Of a DNA stretch of 64,000 nt, positions 45,634-53,965 are shown piece by piece. This DNA is from Sphingopyxis sp. Root154 (GTDB lineage: Bacteria > Pseudomonadota > Alphaproteobacteria > Sphingomonadales > Sphingomonadaceae). A program made the position numbers and the translations under genes. The number at the start of each line of letters is the position of its first letter. Position 1 is the stretch's first letter. Under the pieces are notes generated by a model, which saw nothing but the letters and a program-made list of their open reading frames with translations, did no database searches and had not been told where the DNA came from. The stretch is from NCBI RefSeq assembly GCF_001427105.1, contig NZ_LMGI01000003.1, positions 288,618 to 352,617 on the forward strand. Reading direction: 5' to 3'.

Positions 45634-46848
45634 ATGCGATTCCATGGCCTGCGCCACGCGGCGACGCTCTGCATCGTGGCGGCCTTTGCCGCCAGTCCGG
45701 CGACGGCGAAATTGATCAGCGTCAATGCAACAACGCCCGACGCCAACGAAAAGCTGCAAGAAGCGCTCATCCTCGCACAGCCGGGCGATGTGGTGCAGCT
45801 CGGCGCGGGCGTGTGGAAGCTGACCGACGGCCTCTCGCTCGACGTTGCCAATGTGACGGTGCGCGGCGCCGGGGCGGGCGAGGGCGGATCGATCCTCGAC
45901 TTTGCCGGGCAACAGGGCGCGGGCGAGGGGCTGCTCGTCACCGCCGACGATGTCTTCCTCACCGAATTCGCGGTTCTCAACACCAGGGGCGACGGCATCA
46001 AGTCGAAGGGCGCCGACCGCATCGTCTATCACAAGCTGCGCGTCGAATGGACCGCAGGGCCCAAGGAAACCAACGGTGCCTACGGCATCTATCCCGTCGA
46101 AAGCACCGACGTGCTGATCGACAGCGTCTATGTGCGCGGCGCGTCGGATGCCGGCATCTATGTCGGTCAGTCGAAGAATATCGTCGTTCGCGATTCGATC
46201 GCCACCGAAAATGTCGCGGGAATCGAGATCGAGAACAGCTACGATGCCGACGTCCACGACAATGTCGCGACGAAGAACACCGGCGGCATCCTTGTGTTCG
46301 ACCTGCCGAGCCTGCCGATGCAGGGCGGCCACAATGTTCGCGTGTTCGAAAATATCGTCAACGACAACAGCACGCCAAACTTCGCGCCCAAGGGCAATAT
46401 CGTCGCGAGCGTCCCCACCGGCACCGGCGTGCTCGTGATGGCGAACCGCAATGTCGAGATTTTCGACAATGTCTTCGACCAGAATGGCACTGCGAATGTG
46501 ATGATCGTCGGCTATCGTTACGAACACAAGGATCCGAAATATCAGCCGCTGCCGAAGGGCATCGTCGTGCGCGGCAACCAGCACGGCAAGGCGGGCTATG
46601 CGCCTAAATTTGCCGGCGGCGACATGATCGCGGCGGCGATGGGGGGCAGCATTCCGCCGGTGCTGTGGGACGGTGCGGGCGACGCGGTCGTGCTCGACAA
46701 GGTCGGCGTGCTGTCGCTGAACCTGCCCGATGTGAAAACGCCGCAGAGCGAGGCGAAGCCGTCGCCTGCCGACCTGTCGAAGGGCACGCCGCCCGCCGCG
46801 CTGCCCGTGATCAAGCTGCCCGATGCGATGGAGGCAAAGGTCAAGTGA
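45634..46848 (+). CDS. Exported right-handed beta-helix protein (TIGR03805-like)
   Basis: A 404-residue protein with a signal peptide (about residues 1-23, AFAASPATA) and a long right-handed parallel beta-helix: repeated turns such as ESTDVLIDSVYVRGASDAGIYV, QSKNIVVRDSIATENVAGIEI and NSYDADVHDNVATKNTGGILV. This arrangement, with the diheme cytochrome gene starting inside its stop codon, matches a conserved two-gene cassette seen in marine and soil proteobacteria. Beta-helix proteins of this kind often bind or cleave polysaccharides, but no catalytic residues can be assigned. Confidence 0.88.
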   Translation: MRFHGLRHAATLCIVAAFAASPATAKLISVNATTPDANEKLQEALILAQPGDVVQLGAGVWKLTDGLSLDVANVTVRGAGAGEGGSILDFAGQQGAGEGLLVTADDVFLTEFAVLNTRGDGIKSKGADRIVYHKLRVEWTAGPKETNGAYGIYPVESTDVLIDSVYVRGASDAGIYVGQSKNIVVRDSIATENVAGIEIENSYDADVHDNVATKNTGGILVFDLPSLPMQGGHNVRVFENIVNDNSTPNFAPKGNIVASVPTGTGVLVMANRNVEIFDNVFDQNGTANVMIVGYRYEHKDPKYQPLPKGIVVRGNQHGKAGYAPKFAGGDMIAAAMGGSIPPVLWDGAGDAVVLDKVGVLSLNLPDVKTPQSEAKPSPADLSKGTPPAALPVIKLPDAMEAKVK

Positions 46849-47873
46849 GGCGCGTTTTCGCCGCGGTTGGAGCGGCGCTGCTGTGCGCGAGCGGCGGGGC
46901 GGCATCGTCGCCGCCCGGGGTCGATCAGGCGGTGGTCGAAAGCGACGCAATGCCGACGAAGCTGTCGGCGTTCGGGCTGTTCGGCGGCAATGATCCGATG
47001 CAGCCTTCGACTGGCATCGGCTACACGCTGCGCGCGCCGTTGTTCAGCGATTATACCGACAAGCATCGTTTCATTTCGATTCCCGCAGGGAAGAAGGCGA
47101 AGGTCGCTGACGATGGGGTGATCGACTTTCCGGTCGGGACCGTGCTCGTCAAAAGCTTCGGCTGGAGCGACGTCAACGGCGGGCGCCCGGTAGAGACGCG
47201 GCTGCTGATCCGCCGTGCGTCGGGCTGGACCGCGCTGCCCTATATCTGGGATGCCGACGGCAAGGATGCGACACTGGCGCTCGGCGGCCGGCGCGTGCCC
47301 GTGACCTTCAAGAGCCACGACGGCGAGGAGCACAACATCCGCTATGCGGTGCCGAACAAGAATCAGTGCAAGGAATGTCACAGCCTCGGCGGCGAGATCG
47401 TACCGATCGGGCCCAAGGCACGCAATTTCATCCTCGATCCCGTGGCCTCGGACAAGCTGCGCAGCGTCTATTTCGAGAACCCCGCCGCGCTGAAACCAAC
47501 GATGCCGCAATGGGACGATCCCAAAGCAGGCAGCGTTGCGACCCGCGCGCGCGCCTACCTCGACGTCAATTGCGCGCATTGCCACAACCCCGCGGGCAGC
47601 GCGTCGAACAGCGGGCTGTTCCTGCGCTGGACCGATGATCCGGCGGGTGTGAACTATGGCATCGGCAAGCGTCCGACCGCGGCGGGGCGCGGCAGCGGGG
47701 GGATGGATTTTGCCATCGCGTCCGGCGATCCCGGCCACAGCTTCCTCATCTATCGCCTCGAAAGCACCGACCCCGGCATCGCGATGCCCGAGGTCGGGCG
47801 CTCGACAGTGCATAAGGAGGGCGCGGCGCTGCTCAGGCAATGGATTGCGGAGATGCCGAAAGCATCGCATTAG
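46845..47873 (+). CDS. Diheme c-type cytochrome (SO2930/HNE_0200 family)
   Basis: A 342-residue exported cytochrome translated from GTG overlapping the upstream stop. A short signal (AAVGAALLCASGGAAS) precedes a beta-rich region containing TLRAPLFSDYTDKHRFISIP, then two heme sites, CKECH near residue 180 and CAHCH near residue 245. The family is known only as the partner of the beta-helix protein; its electron donor and acceptor are unknown. The pair may oxidise a carbohydrate or alcohol in the periplasm, which is speculation. maiA begins seven bases after its stop. Confidence 0.9.
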   Translation: MRRVFAAVGAALLCASGGAASSPPGVDQAVVESDAMPTKLSAFGLFGGNDPMQPSTGIGYTLRAPLFSDYTDKHRFISIPAGKKAKVADDGVIDFPVGTVLVKSFGWSDVNGGRPVETRLLIRRASGWTALPYIWDADGKDATLALGGRRVPVTFKSHDGEEHNIRYAVPNKNQCKECHSLGGEIVPIGPKARNFILDPVASDKLRSVYFENPAALKPTMPQWDDPKAGSVATRARAYLDVNCAHCHNPAGSASNSGLFLRWTDDPAGVNYGIGKRPTAAGRGSGGMDFAIASGDPGHSFLIYRLESTDPGIAMPEVGRSTVHKEGAALLRQWIAEMPKASH

Positions 47874-47880
47874 GCGGGTC

Positions 47881-48513
47881 ATGACCCAGCTTGTGCTCCA
47901 CGATTATTTTCGCTCCTCGGCCAGCTTTCGCGTTCGCATCGCGATGAATCTCAAGGGGCTCGATTATGAGCGCGTCGAGGTCAGCCTGATCGCGGGCGAG
48001 CAGCGCAGCGACGCCTATCTCGAGCAGAATGCACAGGGCTTCGTGCCGATGCTGGTCGTCGACGGCGAGCCGATCATCCAGAGCATGGCGATCATCGACT
48101 GGCTCGATCGCGCCTACCCCGAACCGCGGCTAATCCCCGAAGAGGCGATGCCGCGCGCGGTCGCGCTGGCGCGTGCGCAGGTGATTGCAAGCGACATCCA
48201 TCCGCTCAACAATCTGCGCGTGCTCAAATATCTGAAACGCGACCTCGGGCTCAACGAGCAGACCAAGGAGCGCTGGATCGCGACGTGGATCACGCAGGGC
48301 TTCGAGGCACTCGAGGCGATGGCGGGCGACGGACGCTATCTCGGCGGCGAAACGCCGGGGATCGCCGACTGCTGCCTTGTCCCGCAAATCTATAATGCTC
48401 GGCGCTTCGAGGTGCCGCTCGACGCATTCCCGCGGCTGATCGAGATCGATGCCGCGTGCATGGAGCTCGAAGCGTTTCAGAAGGCGCATCCCGACGCGGT
48501 CAAGCCGGCGTGA
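47881..48513 (+). CDS. maiA: Maleylacetoacetate isomerase (zeta-class GST)
   Basis: A 210-residue glutathione transferase-like enzyme that isomerises maleylacetoacetate to fumarylacetoacetate in tyrosine or homogentisate breakdown. The N-terminal active-site motif YFRSSASFRVRIAMNLKGL with its serine pair identifies the zeta class, and SMAIIDWLDRAYPEPRL is the usual C-terminal start of the thioredoxin-fold half. The other tyrosine-degradation genes (hmgA, fahA) are not in the window. It overlaps the next gene by one base (TGATG). Confidence 0.9.
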   Translation: MTQLVLHDYFRSSASFRVRIAMNLKGLDYERVEVSLIAGEQRSDAYLEQNAQGFVPMLVVDGEPIIQSMAIIDWLDRAYPEPRLIPEEAMPRAVALARAQVIASDIHPLNNLRVLKYLKRDLGLNEQTKERWIATWITQGFEALEAMAGDGRYLGGETPGIADCCLVPQIYNARRFEVPLDAFPRLIEIDAACMELEAFQKAHPDAVKPA

Positions 48514-50576
48514 TGCGTCTTCTGACGGGGGCCCTCGCGCTGGCGATGCCGGCGTCGGCGATGGCGCAGGGCGTCCAGGCGGATTCGCCCGATCCCGACA
48601 ACGACGGCGGCTGTTGCAGTTTTTTCTTCCCGCGTATTCCGACCGAGGTCATCGTCGTTCGGGGTAGCGGCGTACTTCGTCCCGGCGACAGCGACAGCGT
48701 CCAAGGCTCCAGCCTGATCGCCTATCCCGAACCCGGGCTCGGCGCTCGGGTCGAAAACCGGCTGCGCGACGAAGCCGGCATCGTTCAGTTCCGCCGTTCC
48801 GACGGCCGCTCGGCGCATCCAACGAGTCAGGGCGTCACGTTGCGCGGGCTAGGCGGCAATGCGTCGGCGCGCGCGCTCGTCACGCTCGATGGGGTGCCGC
48901 AGGCCGATCCCTTCGGCGGCTGGGTCGGGTGGAGCGCTTATGATGCGATCAACCTCGGCGGCATCATCGTCACGCGCGGCGGTGGCAGCGGGGTCGATGG
49001 TCCAGGCGCACTCGCGGGTACGGTCGGTCTCTATTCGGAAATGACCGACGGCGCCGAAGCAAGTCTCGCTTACGGCAGCCGCGACAGCTGGGATGCTTCG
49101 GCGTCGGTTGGCGGCGAAATCGGTAACGGGCAAATCGCGGTCGATGGCCGCTACATTCGCGGCGATGGCTTCGTGCCGGTTGCGAAGGGACAACGCGGCT
49201 CGGTCGATCGCGCCGCGCCCTATGAACAGGGCGGCCTCGGCCTGCGTCTTCGTTTTGACGCCGGTGACGACAGTCGGGTCGAAGCCGCGCTACGCGCCTT
49301 TTCCGACCGGCGCGATCGTGGGACCGATTTCACACAAAGCAAGTTCGACGGGATCGATGCAAGCCTGCGCTTCGTCCACGATCCCGCCGGCGAGGCACAA
49401 TGGCTCGCGCTCGGCTATGTCCAGCTCCGCGATTTCGAAAGCGGCTTCGCGAGCGTCGCGGCCGGGCGGAACAGCATCGCCCCCGCATTGTTCCAGCGCG
49501 TGCCCGCCACCGGCCTCGGCGCGCGCTTCGAGTTGCGCCCGGCGATCGACGGCGCCAATCCGCTGCGGGTCGGCGCCGACTGGCGGCGGACGGTGGGCCG
49601 CACCGAGGAGGATTTCTTCTTCAGCGGCACGGTCCCCGGTCGCCACCGCATAGCGGGCGGCAGCAGCGATACCGTCGGTGCCTTTGCAGAGTGGACGTCG
49701 GGCGACGTCGGCGACGGCTTCCTTTGGACGCTCAGCGGCCGCATCGACCGCTGGTGGGTCGGCGAGGGCTATCGACTCGAACGCAATATTGCCGGTCCCA
49801 TCATCACCGATGCGCGTTTTGCGGCGCGGCAGGGCTGGGAAGGCAGCGGCCGCGCTGGCCTGCGCTGGACCTCGAATGCCATCTCGCTGCGCGCCGCGGC
49901 TTATCGTGGCTGGCGTCTGCCGACGCTCAACGAGCTTTATCGCCCATTCCGTGTCGGTGCCGAAGTGACGACCGCGAATGCCGCGCTGAAACCCGAACAC
50001 CTGTGGGGCGGCGAGGTCGGCGCCGACTGGGACAATGGCGATACAAAATTGTCGGCAACGCTGTTCGCCAACCGTCTGACGAACGCCATCGCCAATGTGA
50101 CGCTCGCGCCGAACCTCAACCAGCGGCAGAATCTCGACGCGATCGACAGCAAGGGCGTCGAGGTCAGCGCCGAGCAGCGGATCGGTCCCGCGACGCTGCG
50201 TGCAACCTATGCCTTCACCGATGCCAAGGTCGATGCATCGGGCGCGGCGCTTGGGCTCGACGGCCGCCGCCCGGCGCAGATCGCGAAGCACGGCGGCAGC
50301 GTGTCGCTGCGCAGCAGCACGGGCGGCCCCTTCGGCGGCTTCGCGACGCTGCGCTATGTCGGCAAGCAGAATGAGGACGATCTCGGCCTGCTCGCGCTGG
50401 ACGATGCACTGACGCTCGACGCTGGGCTGTCGTGGCGCTTTTCGGACGCGGCCAGTATCGAGGCGCGCGGCGAGAATCTCTTCGACGAGCTGGTTCCCGC
50501 TGCGATCTCGTCGTCGGGGATCGTCGAGCGTGCGACCCCGCGGACCTTGTGGTTCGGCGCGCGCCTTTCTTTCTGA
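48513..50576 (+). CDS. TonB-dependent outer-membrane receptor
   Basis: A 687-residue beta-barrel receptor. After a signal peptide (residues 1-21, ending AMAQG), the mature N-terminus has an unusual cysteine pair followed by aromatic residues (DGGCCSFFFPRIPTEVIVVRG). The plug domain shows HPTSQGVTLRGLGGNASARALVTLDGVPQADPFGGW, and the C-terminus ends in the barrel signal LWFGARLSF. These proteins import siderophores, vitamin B12 or sugars; the ligand cannot be predicted. Its ATG overlaps the maiA stop. Confidence 0.92.
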   Translation: MRLLTGALALAMPASAMAQGVQADSPDPDNDGGCCSFFFPRIPTEVIVVRGSGVLRPGDSDSVQGSSLIAYPEPGLGARVENRLRDEAGIVQFRRSDGRSAHPTSQGVTLRGLGGNASARALVTLDGVPQADPFGGWVGWSAYDAINLGGIIVTRGGGSGVDGPGALAGTVGLYSEMTDGAEASLAYGSRDSWDASASVGGEIGNGQIAVDGRYIRGDGFVPVAKGQRGSVDRAAPYEQGGLGLRLRFDAGDDSRVEAALRAFSDRRDRGTDFTQSKFDGIDASLRFVHDPAGEAQWLALGYVQLRDFESGFASVAAGRNSIAPALFQRVPATGLGARFELRPAIDGANPLRVGADWRRTVGRTEEDFFFSGTVPGRHRIAGGSSDTVGAFAEWTSGDVGDGFLWTLSGRIDRWWVGEGYRLERNIAGPIITDARFAARQGWEGSGRAGLRWTSNAISLRAAAYRGWRLPTLNELYRPFRVGAEVTTANAALKPEHLWGGEVGADWDNGDTKLSATLFANRLTNAIANVTLAPNLNQRQNLDAIDSKGVEVSAEQRIGPATLRATYAFTDAKVDASGAALGLDGRRPAQIAKHGGSVSLRSSTGGPFGGFATLRYVGKQNEDDLGLLALDDALTLDAGLSWRFSDAASIEARGENLFDELVPAAISSSGIVERATPRTLWFGARLSF

Positions 50577-50665
50577 CTTTTGCGTCATTCCGCCCTTCAC
50601 AGGGTGGAAACAGGCGATAGGATGGACGCGCCGGGATTTTTTGAGCGTGTGGGGGTGACCAATTC

Positions 50666-51112
50666 ATGGCCGCAAAGAAGCTGAATCTCGATAATTTCCT
50701 GCCCTACCGCCTGTCCATCGCCTCCAACGCCCTGTCGAGCCGGATCGCTGCCGAATATGAGAATCGTTTCGGGCTGAAGATTCCCGAATGGCGGTTGATG
50801 GCGGTGCTGGGCGAAGGGCAGCCCAAGACGCAGCGCGAGCTGGTCGAGGCGACGCGCATGGACAAGGTGACGGTGAACCGCGCAGCGAAAGCCTTGGCCG
50901 ACCGCCAGCTGATCGCGCGCCAGGCGCATGAGGCCGACGGGCGTTCGCACCATCTCGAACTCACCGAAACGGGGCGTTCGCTCTACGACGCGATCGTCCC
51001 CGCGGCGCTAGCCAGCGAGACGCAACTCGAATCGAATATCAGCGCCAGCGAACGCGCGACGTTGATGGCCATCCTCGCGAAACTGACCGCCGCCGCCGAA
51101 GTCTATGACTGA
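50666..51112 (+). CDS. MarR family transcriptional regulator
   Basis: A 148-residue winged-helix protein of the MarR family. The recognition region is PKTQRELVEATRMDKVTVNRAAKALADRQLIARQAHEADGRSHHLELTETGR, followed by the dimerisation helix at the C-terminus. It overlaps the next small gene by 8 bp, so it belongs to the same unit as the PqqD-like, HprK-like and nucleotidyltransferase genes and could govern them. Its ligand is unknown. Confidence 0.9.
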   Translation: MAAKKLNLDNFLPYRLSIASNALSSRIAAEYENRFGLKIPEWRLMAVLGEGQPKTQRELVEATRMDKVTVNRAAKALADRQLIARQAHEADGRSHHLELTETGRSLYDAIVPAALASETQLESNISASERATLMAILAKLTAAAEVYD

Positions 51113-51386
51113 TCGCACCTATCGCGCCGCGCCGCCGGGCGCGCTGCGTATCGAGCCGCTCGGCGAGCTGACAGCGATCTTCGACCGGCGTTCGATGCAG
51201 ACGCATCTGGTCGTCTCACCGATGCCCGAGATACTGGACGCGATGGGCGCCGATGCCTGCAATGCCGCCGGTCTCGCCACGCGCCTTGCCGCCGCGTTTG
51301 ATCTCGACGTGGCAGAGGATGTGAAGCCTATCCTGGCCGAACGGCTGAGCGAGCTCGCGGCGATGGGGCTGGTGGAGCGTGCGTGA
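51105..51386 (+). CDS. PqqD-like peptide-binding protein, HPr-rel-A system
   Basis: A 93-residue protein of the PqqD/RiPP recognition fold: LRIEPLGELTAIFDRRSMQTHLVVSPMPEILDAM followed by helices resembling the PqqD wing. PqqD proteins bind leader peptides of ribosomally made, modified peptides. NCBI describes a PqqD-like family (TIGR04353) tied to the HprK-related kinase A. It overlaps MarR by 8 bp and the kinase gene by 4 bp (GTGA), the tight packing of a co-acting set. No leader peptide gene is visible nearby. Confidence 0.85.
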   Translation: MTDRTYRAAPPGALRIEPLGELTAIFDRRSMQTHLVVSPMPEILDAMGADACNAAGLATRLAAAFDLDVAEDVKPILAERLSELAAMGLVERA

Positions 51387-52249
51387 AGAATAAGCTGCGC
51401 ATTGCCGTCGGCCCGGTGCAGTTCCGGATCGGAAGCGACTGGGCCGAACCGATCGCGGCGCTTGCGCGGCTGTACGCGGGATATCCCCAGGACGATACGC
51501 GCCCCGCCGATGCAACCGTTCGCCTGTTCGCCGCGCGGCCGTGGCGGCGGTGGCTGCGGCCCTCGGTGCATATCGGCGGAGATTTCGTCGTTCCCGACGC
51601 GCTGCCGCTGCCGCTCTCGATGGGATTGCTCGCCGCCGAGATGGGGATGAATTTGCAGATCGCGCTCGGCTGGCGGCGGCATATGTTACTGCACGCGAGC
51701 GCGGTGGCGCAGGGTGGCCGCGCGCTGATCATGTCGGGCGAATCGGGCTCGGGCAAATCGACCCTTGCGGCGCTGCTTGGCGAGGGCGACTGGCGGCTGA
51801 TGGGCGACGAGTTCACGCTGATCGATCTATTCGGCGGCGATACCTTGGCTTTCCCGCGCGCGGTCAGCCTGAAGAACGAAGCAATCGCCGAGGTTGCGGC
51901 TCGAGTCGACCCAGCGCGGCTCGGCCCGCTGCTCGCCGCAACGCCGAAGGGCGATATTCGTCACCTGATCCCGCGTGCCGACGCGATCGCGGCGATGCAC
52001 GAACCCCTGCGCCCCGCGCTGCTGCTGTTCCCGCGCTTCGGCGGCGAGGTGGCGGTCGAGCCGATGGGCGAGGGCGAGGCATTTGTCCGGCTGACCGAGG
52101 CGTCGACCAACTATGTCGCGCTCGGCGAGGCGGGTTTCGCCGCGCTGACGCGGCTCGTTCGCGAAACCCCGGCTTTCGGCATTTCCTATCCCGACAGCGC
52201 CGCCGGTATCGCACTGGTCGAGCAGCTATGGGCGGAGGCCGCCAAGTGA
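51383..52249 (+). CDS. HprK-related kinase A
   Basis: A 288-residue P-loop kinase related to HPr serine kinase. Residues 100-127 hold the start of the domain with LLHASAVAQGGRALIMSGESGSGKST; Walker A is GESGSGKST and the acidic pair in LMGDEFTLID (near Asp142) matches the catalytic aspartates of HprK. It lacks the N-terminal domain of true HprK, and no PTS HPr is in the neighbourhood. Distant HprK relatives phosphorylate the lasso peptide paeninodin. Its role in this cassette is undescribed. Confidence 0.88.
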   Translation: MKNKLRIAVGPVQFRIGSDWAEPIAALARLYAGYPQDDTRPADATVRLFAARPWRRWLRPSVHIGGDFVVPDALPLPLSMGLLAAEMGMNLQIALGWRRHMLLHASAVAQGGRALIMSGESGSGKSTLAALLGEGDWRLMGDEFTLIDLFGGDTLAFPRAVSLKNEAIAEVAARVDPARLGPLLAATPKGDIRHLIPRADAIAAMHEPLRPALLLFPRFGGEVAVEPMGEGEAFVRLTEASTNYVALGEAGFAALTRLVRETPAFGISYPDSAAGIALVEQLWAEAAK

Positions 52250-53259
52250 GCGCGGTACGAACCTTCGTCGACCTGCTCGCCGGCCGCCGCGACCCGGCCG
52301 CGCTCGCCCCGCGCGACTGGGACGGTGTGATCGGCGTTGCGCGCAGCGAGGCGATGCTCGCGACACTCGCGCACAGCCTCGCCGATGCCGGCCTGCCACC
52401 GGCCGTCGCTACGCTCTTCGCCGATCAGCGCGCCGCCGCGAAGGTCGCGCAGGCGCAGGCATTGTGGGAGGCCGAGATGGCGCGGCGCGCGCTCGCGCCG
52501 ACAGGGATCGAGTTCGTGCTGCTGAAAGGCGCGGCCTATGCCGCCGCCAACATGGCGTGCTCCGCAGGGCGCCAGATCGGCGACCTCGACATATTGGTCC
52601 TCGCGCACGACATCCGCCGCGCCGAAAACCTGCTGCTCAAGGCGGGGTGGGAATGGGTGAAGTCCGACCCTTATGACGACGCCTATTACCGCCAGCATAT
52701 GCACGAGCTGCCGCCGATGATCCACAAGGCGCGCGACCGGATGATCGACGTCCACCACACGATCCTGCCGCGCACCCACCGGATCACCCCCGACGCGCTG
52801 GCGCTCGTCAGCGATGCGGTGACCAGTAGCGCGGGTTTTGCGGTGCTCAATCCCGCAGACATGGCGTGCCACTGCGCCGCGCATATGCTCGCCGATGGCG
52901 ATCTGCAGGGGGGCTTACGCAATCTGTGGGATTTTCACACGATGACGCGCGATTTCGTCGCCGCCGATCCGGGCTTCTGGGGACAGCTCGACGGGCGGGC
53001 GTCGCTGCACGGGCTGCAAAGTGCGGTGCACCGCGCCGCGCGGCTGTCGCGCGACCTTTATGGCGCGGCGCTGCCGGACGGGTGGGATCGGCAGGATCCG
53101 GCTGACACCTGGTTCCGCCGCCGCCTCTTCGCGCGCGACGATTGGGGCCGCGTGACCGATCCGCTGCTCGAACAGGCGTTCTACATCCGCTCGCACTGGC
53201 TTCGCATGCCGCCGGTTATGCTTGCGAAGCATCTCTGGACGAAATGGCGGAAACGTTAG
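52246..53259 (+). CDS. Nucleotidyltransferase of the HPr-rel-A cassette
   Basis: A 337-residue protein starting at GTG that overlaps the kinase stop by 4 bp. Residues 108-118, GRQIGDLDILV, carry the nucleotidyltransferase motif (aspartates 113 and 115), and Asp168 in RMIDVHH fits the third carboxylate. The fold matches the uncharacterised NTP_transf_5 family. Helical N- and C-terminal regions (CHCAAHMLADGDLQGGLRNLWDF) surround it. A nucleotidyltransferase also accompanies the kinase in paeninodin-type lasso clusters (PadeN). It converges with gph, sharing TTAG. Confidence 0.85.
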   Translation: MSAVRTFVDLLAGRRDPAALAPRDWDGVIGVARSEAMLATLAHSLADAGLPPAVATLFADQRAAAKVAQAQALWEAEMARRALAPTGIEFVLLKGAAYAAANMACSAGRQIGDLDILVLAHDIRRAENLLLKAGWEWVKSDPYDDAYYRQHMHELPPMIHKARDRMIDVHHTILPRTHRITPDALALVSDAVTSSAGFAVLNPADMACHCAAHMLADGDLQGGLRNLWDFHTMTRDFVAADPGFWGQLDGRASLHGLQSAVHRAARLSRDLYGAALPDGWDRQDPADTWFRRRLFARDDWGRVTDPLLEQAFYIRSHWLRMPPVMLAKHLWTKWRKR

Positions 53260-53918
53260 AGCGTTTCGAGCAGCGGGATCAGCTCATCATAATGATCGAT
53301 CACATGGTCGGCGCCAAGCTCAGTAGCAGGCCGGTCCAGAAATCCGAAGCTGACCGCGACACTGGGCACGCCCGCATTCTTTGCCGCCATCACATCATAG
53401 ATGCTGTCGCCGACGAAGACCGCCCGCCCGCCGCCGCATCGCTGGGTCATGGCATGGATTGGTTCGGGCGACGGCTTGCGGACACCCAACGTGTCGCCGC
53501 CAATGATCGTCGTCAAGCGGCCGGCAAGATCGAATTCGCCGAGCAGGACGCGCGCCAGATTCTCCGCCTTGTTGGTGACGACCGCAGTGTGCACGCCCAG
53601 CGCGTCGAGCCGGTCGAGCGTGGCGATTACACCGGGGAAAGGGCGGCTGTGGACCGCGATGTGCGCTTCGTAGAAATCGAGCAGTTCGGGATAGAGCCGC
53701 TCGACCGCGCCATCGGGGACGCCGCCCGACGCGCGCAGTCCTTCCTCGAGCATATGCTTCGCGCCGCGCCCGATCATCGGCCGCACGTCGGCCTCGGCCA
53801 GCGGGGCGCGGTCCATCAGTCCCAGCGTATGATTGACCGCCGCCGCAAGGTCGCCGAGCGTATCGAGGAGTGTGCCGTCGAGGTCGAAGCCGACGATCGC
53901 AAAAGGAAATCCGTTCAT
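53256..53918 (-). CDS. gph: HAD-superfamily phosphoglycolate phosphatase-like enzyme
   Basis: A 220-residue HAD phosphatase with motif I FDLDGTLLDT near residue 10, motif II VVTNK, lysine in LGVRKPSPEP and motif III VGDSIYDVMAAKNAG. Cap-type and length match Gph, which removes phosphate from 2-phosphoglycolate, but related HADs act on pyrophosphate or sugar phosphates. The ATG at 53918 is preferred over one 18 codons upstream since homology begins at FAIVGFDLDG. It is divergent from glmU across 47 bp. Confidence 0.85.
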   Translation of the reverse strand: MNGFPFAIVGFDLDGTLLDTLGDLAAAVNHTLGLMDRAPLAEADVRPMIGRGAKHMLEEGLRASGGVPDGAVERLYPELLDFYEAHIAVHSRPFPGVIATLDRLDALGVHTAVVTNKAENLARVLLGEFDLAGRLTTIIGGDTLGVRKPSPEPIHAMTQRCGGGRAVFVGDSIYDVMAAKNAGVPSVAVSFGFLDRPATELGADHVIDHYDELIPLLETL

Positions 53919-53965
53919 CTGCCGCGCATGGCGCGATGCTCTGGAAACCGCAATGATTTGCTGGC

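Noticed and set aside
50577..53259. Lasso-peptide biosynthetic cluster
   Set aside because: Only the PqqD-like, kinase and nucleotidyltransferase functions are present. There is no transglutaminase-like protease, asparagine-synthetase-like cyclase or precursor frame in the 89-bp gap or downstream.
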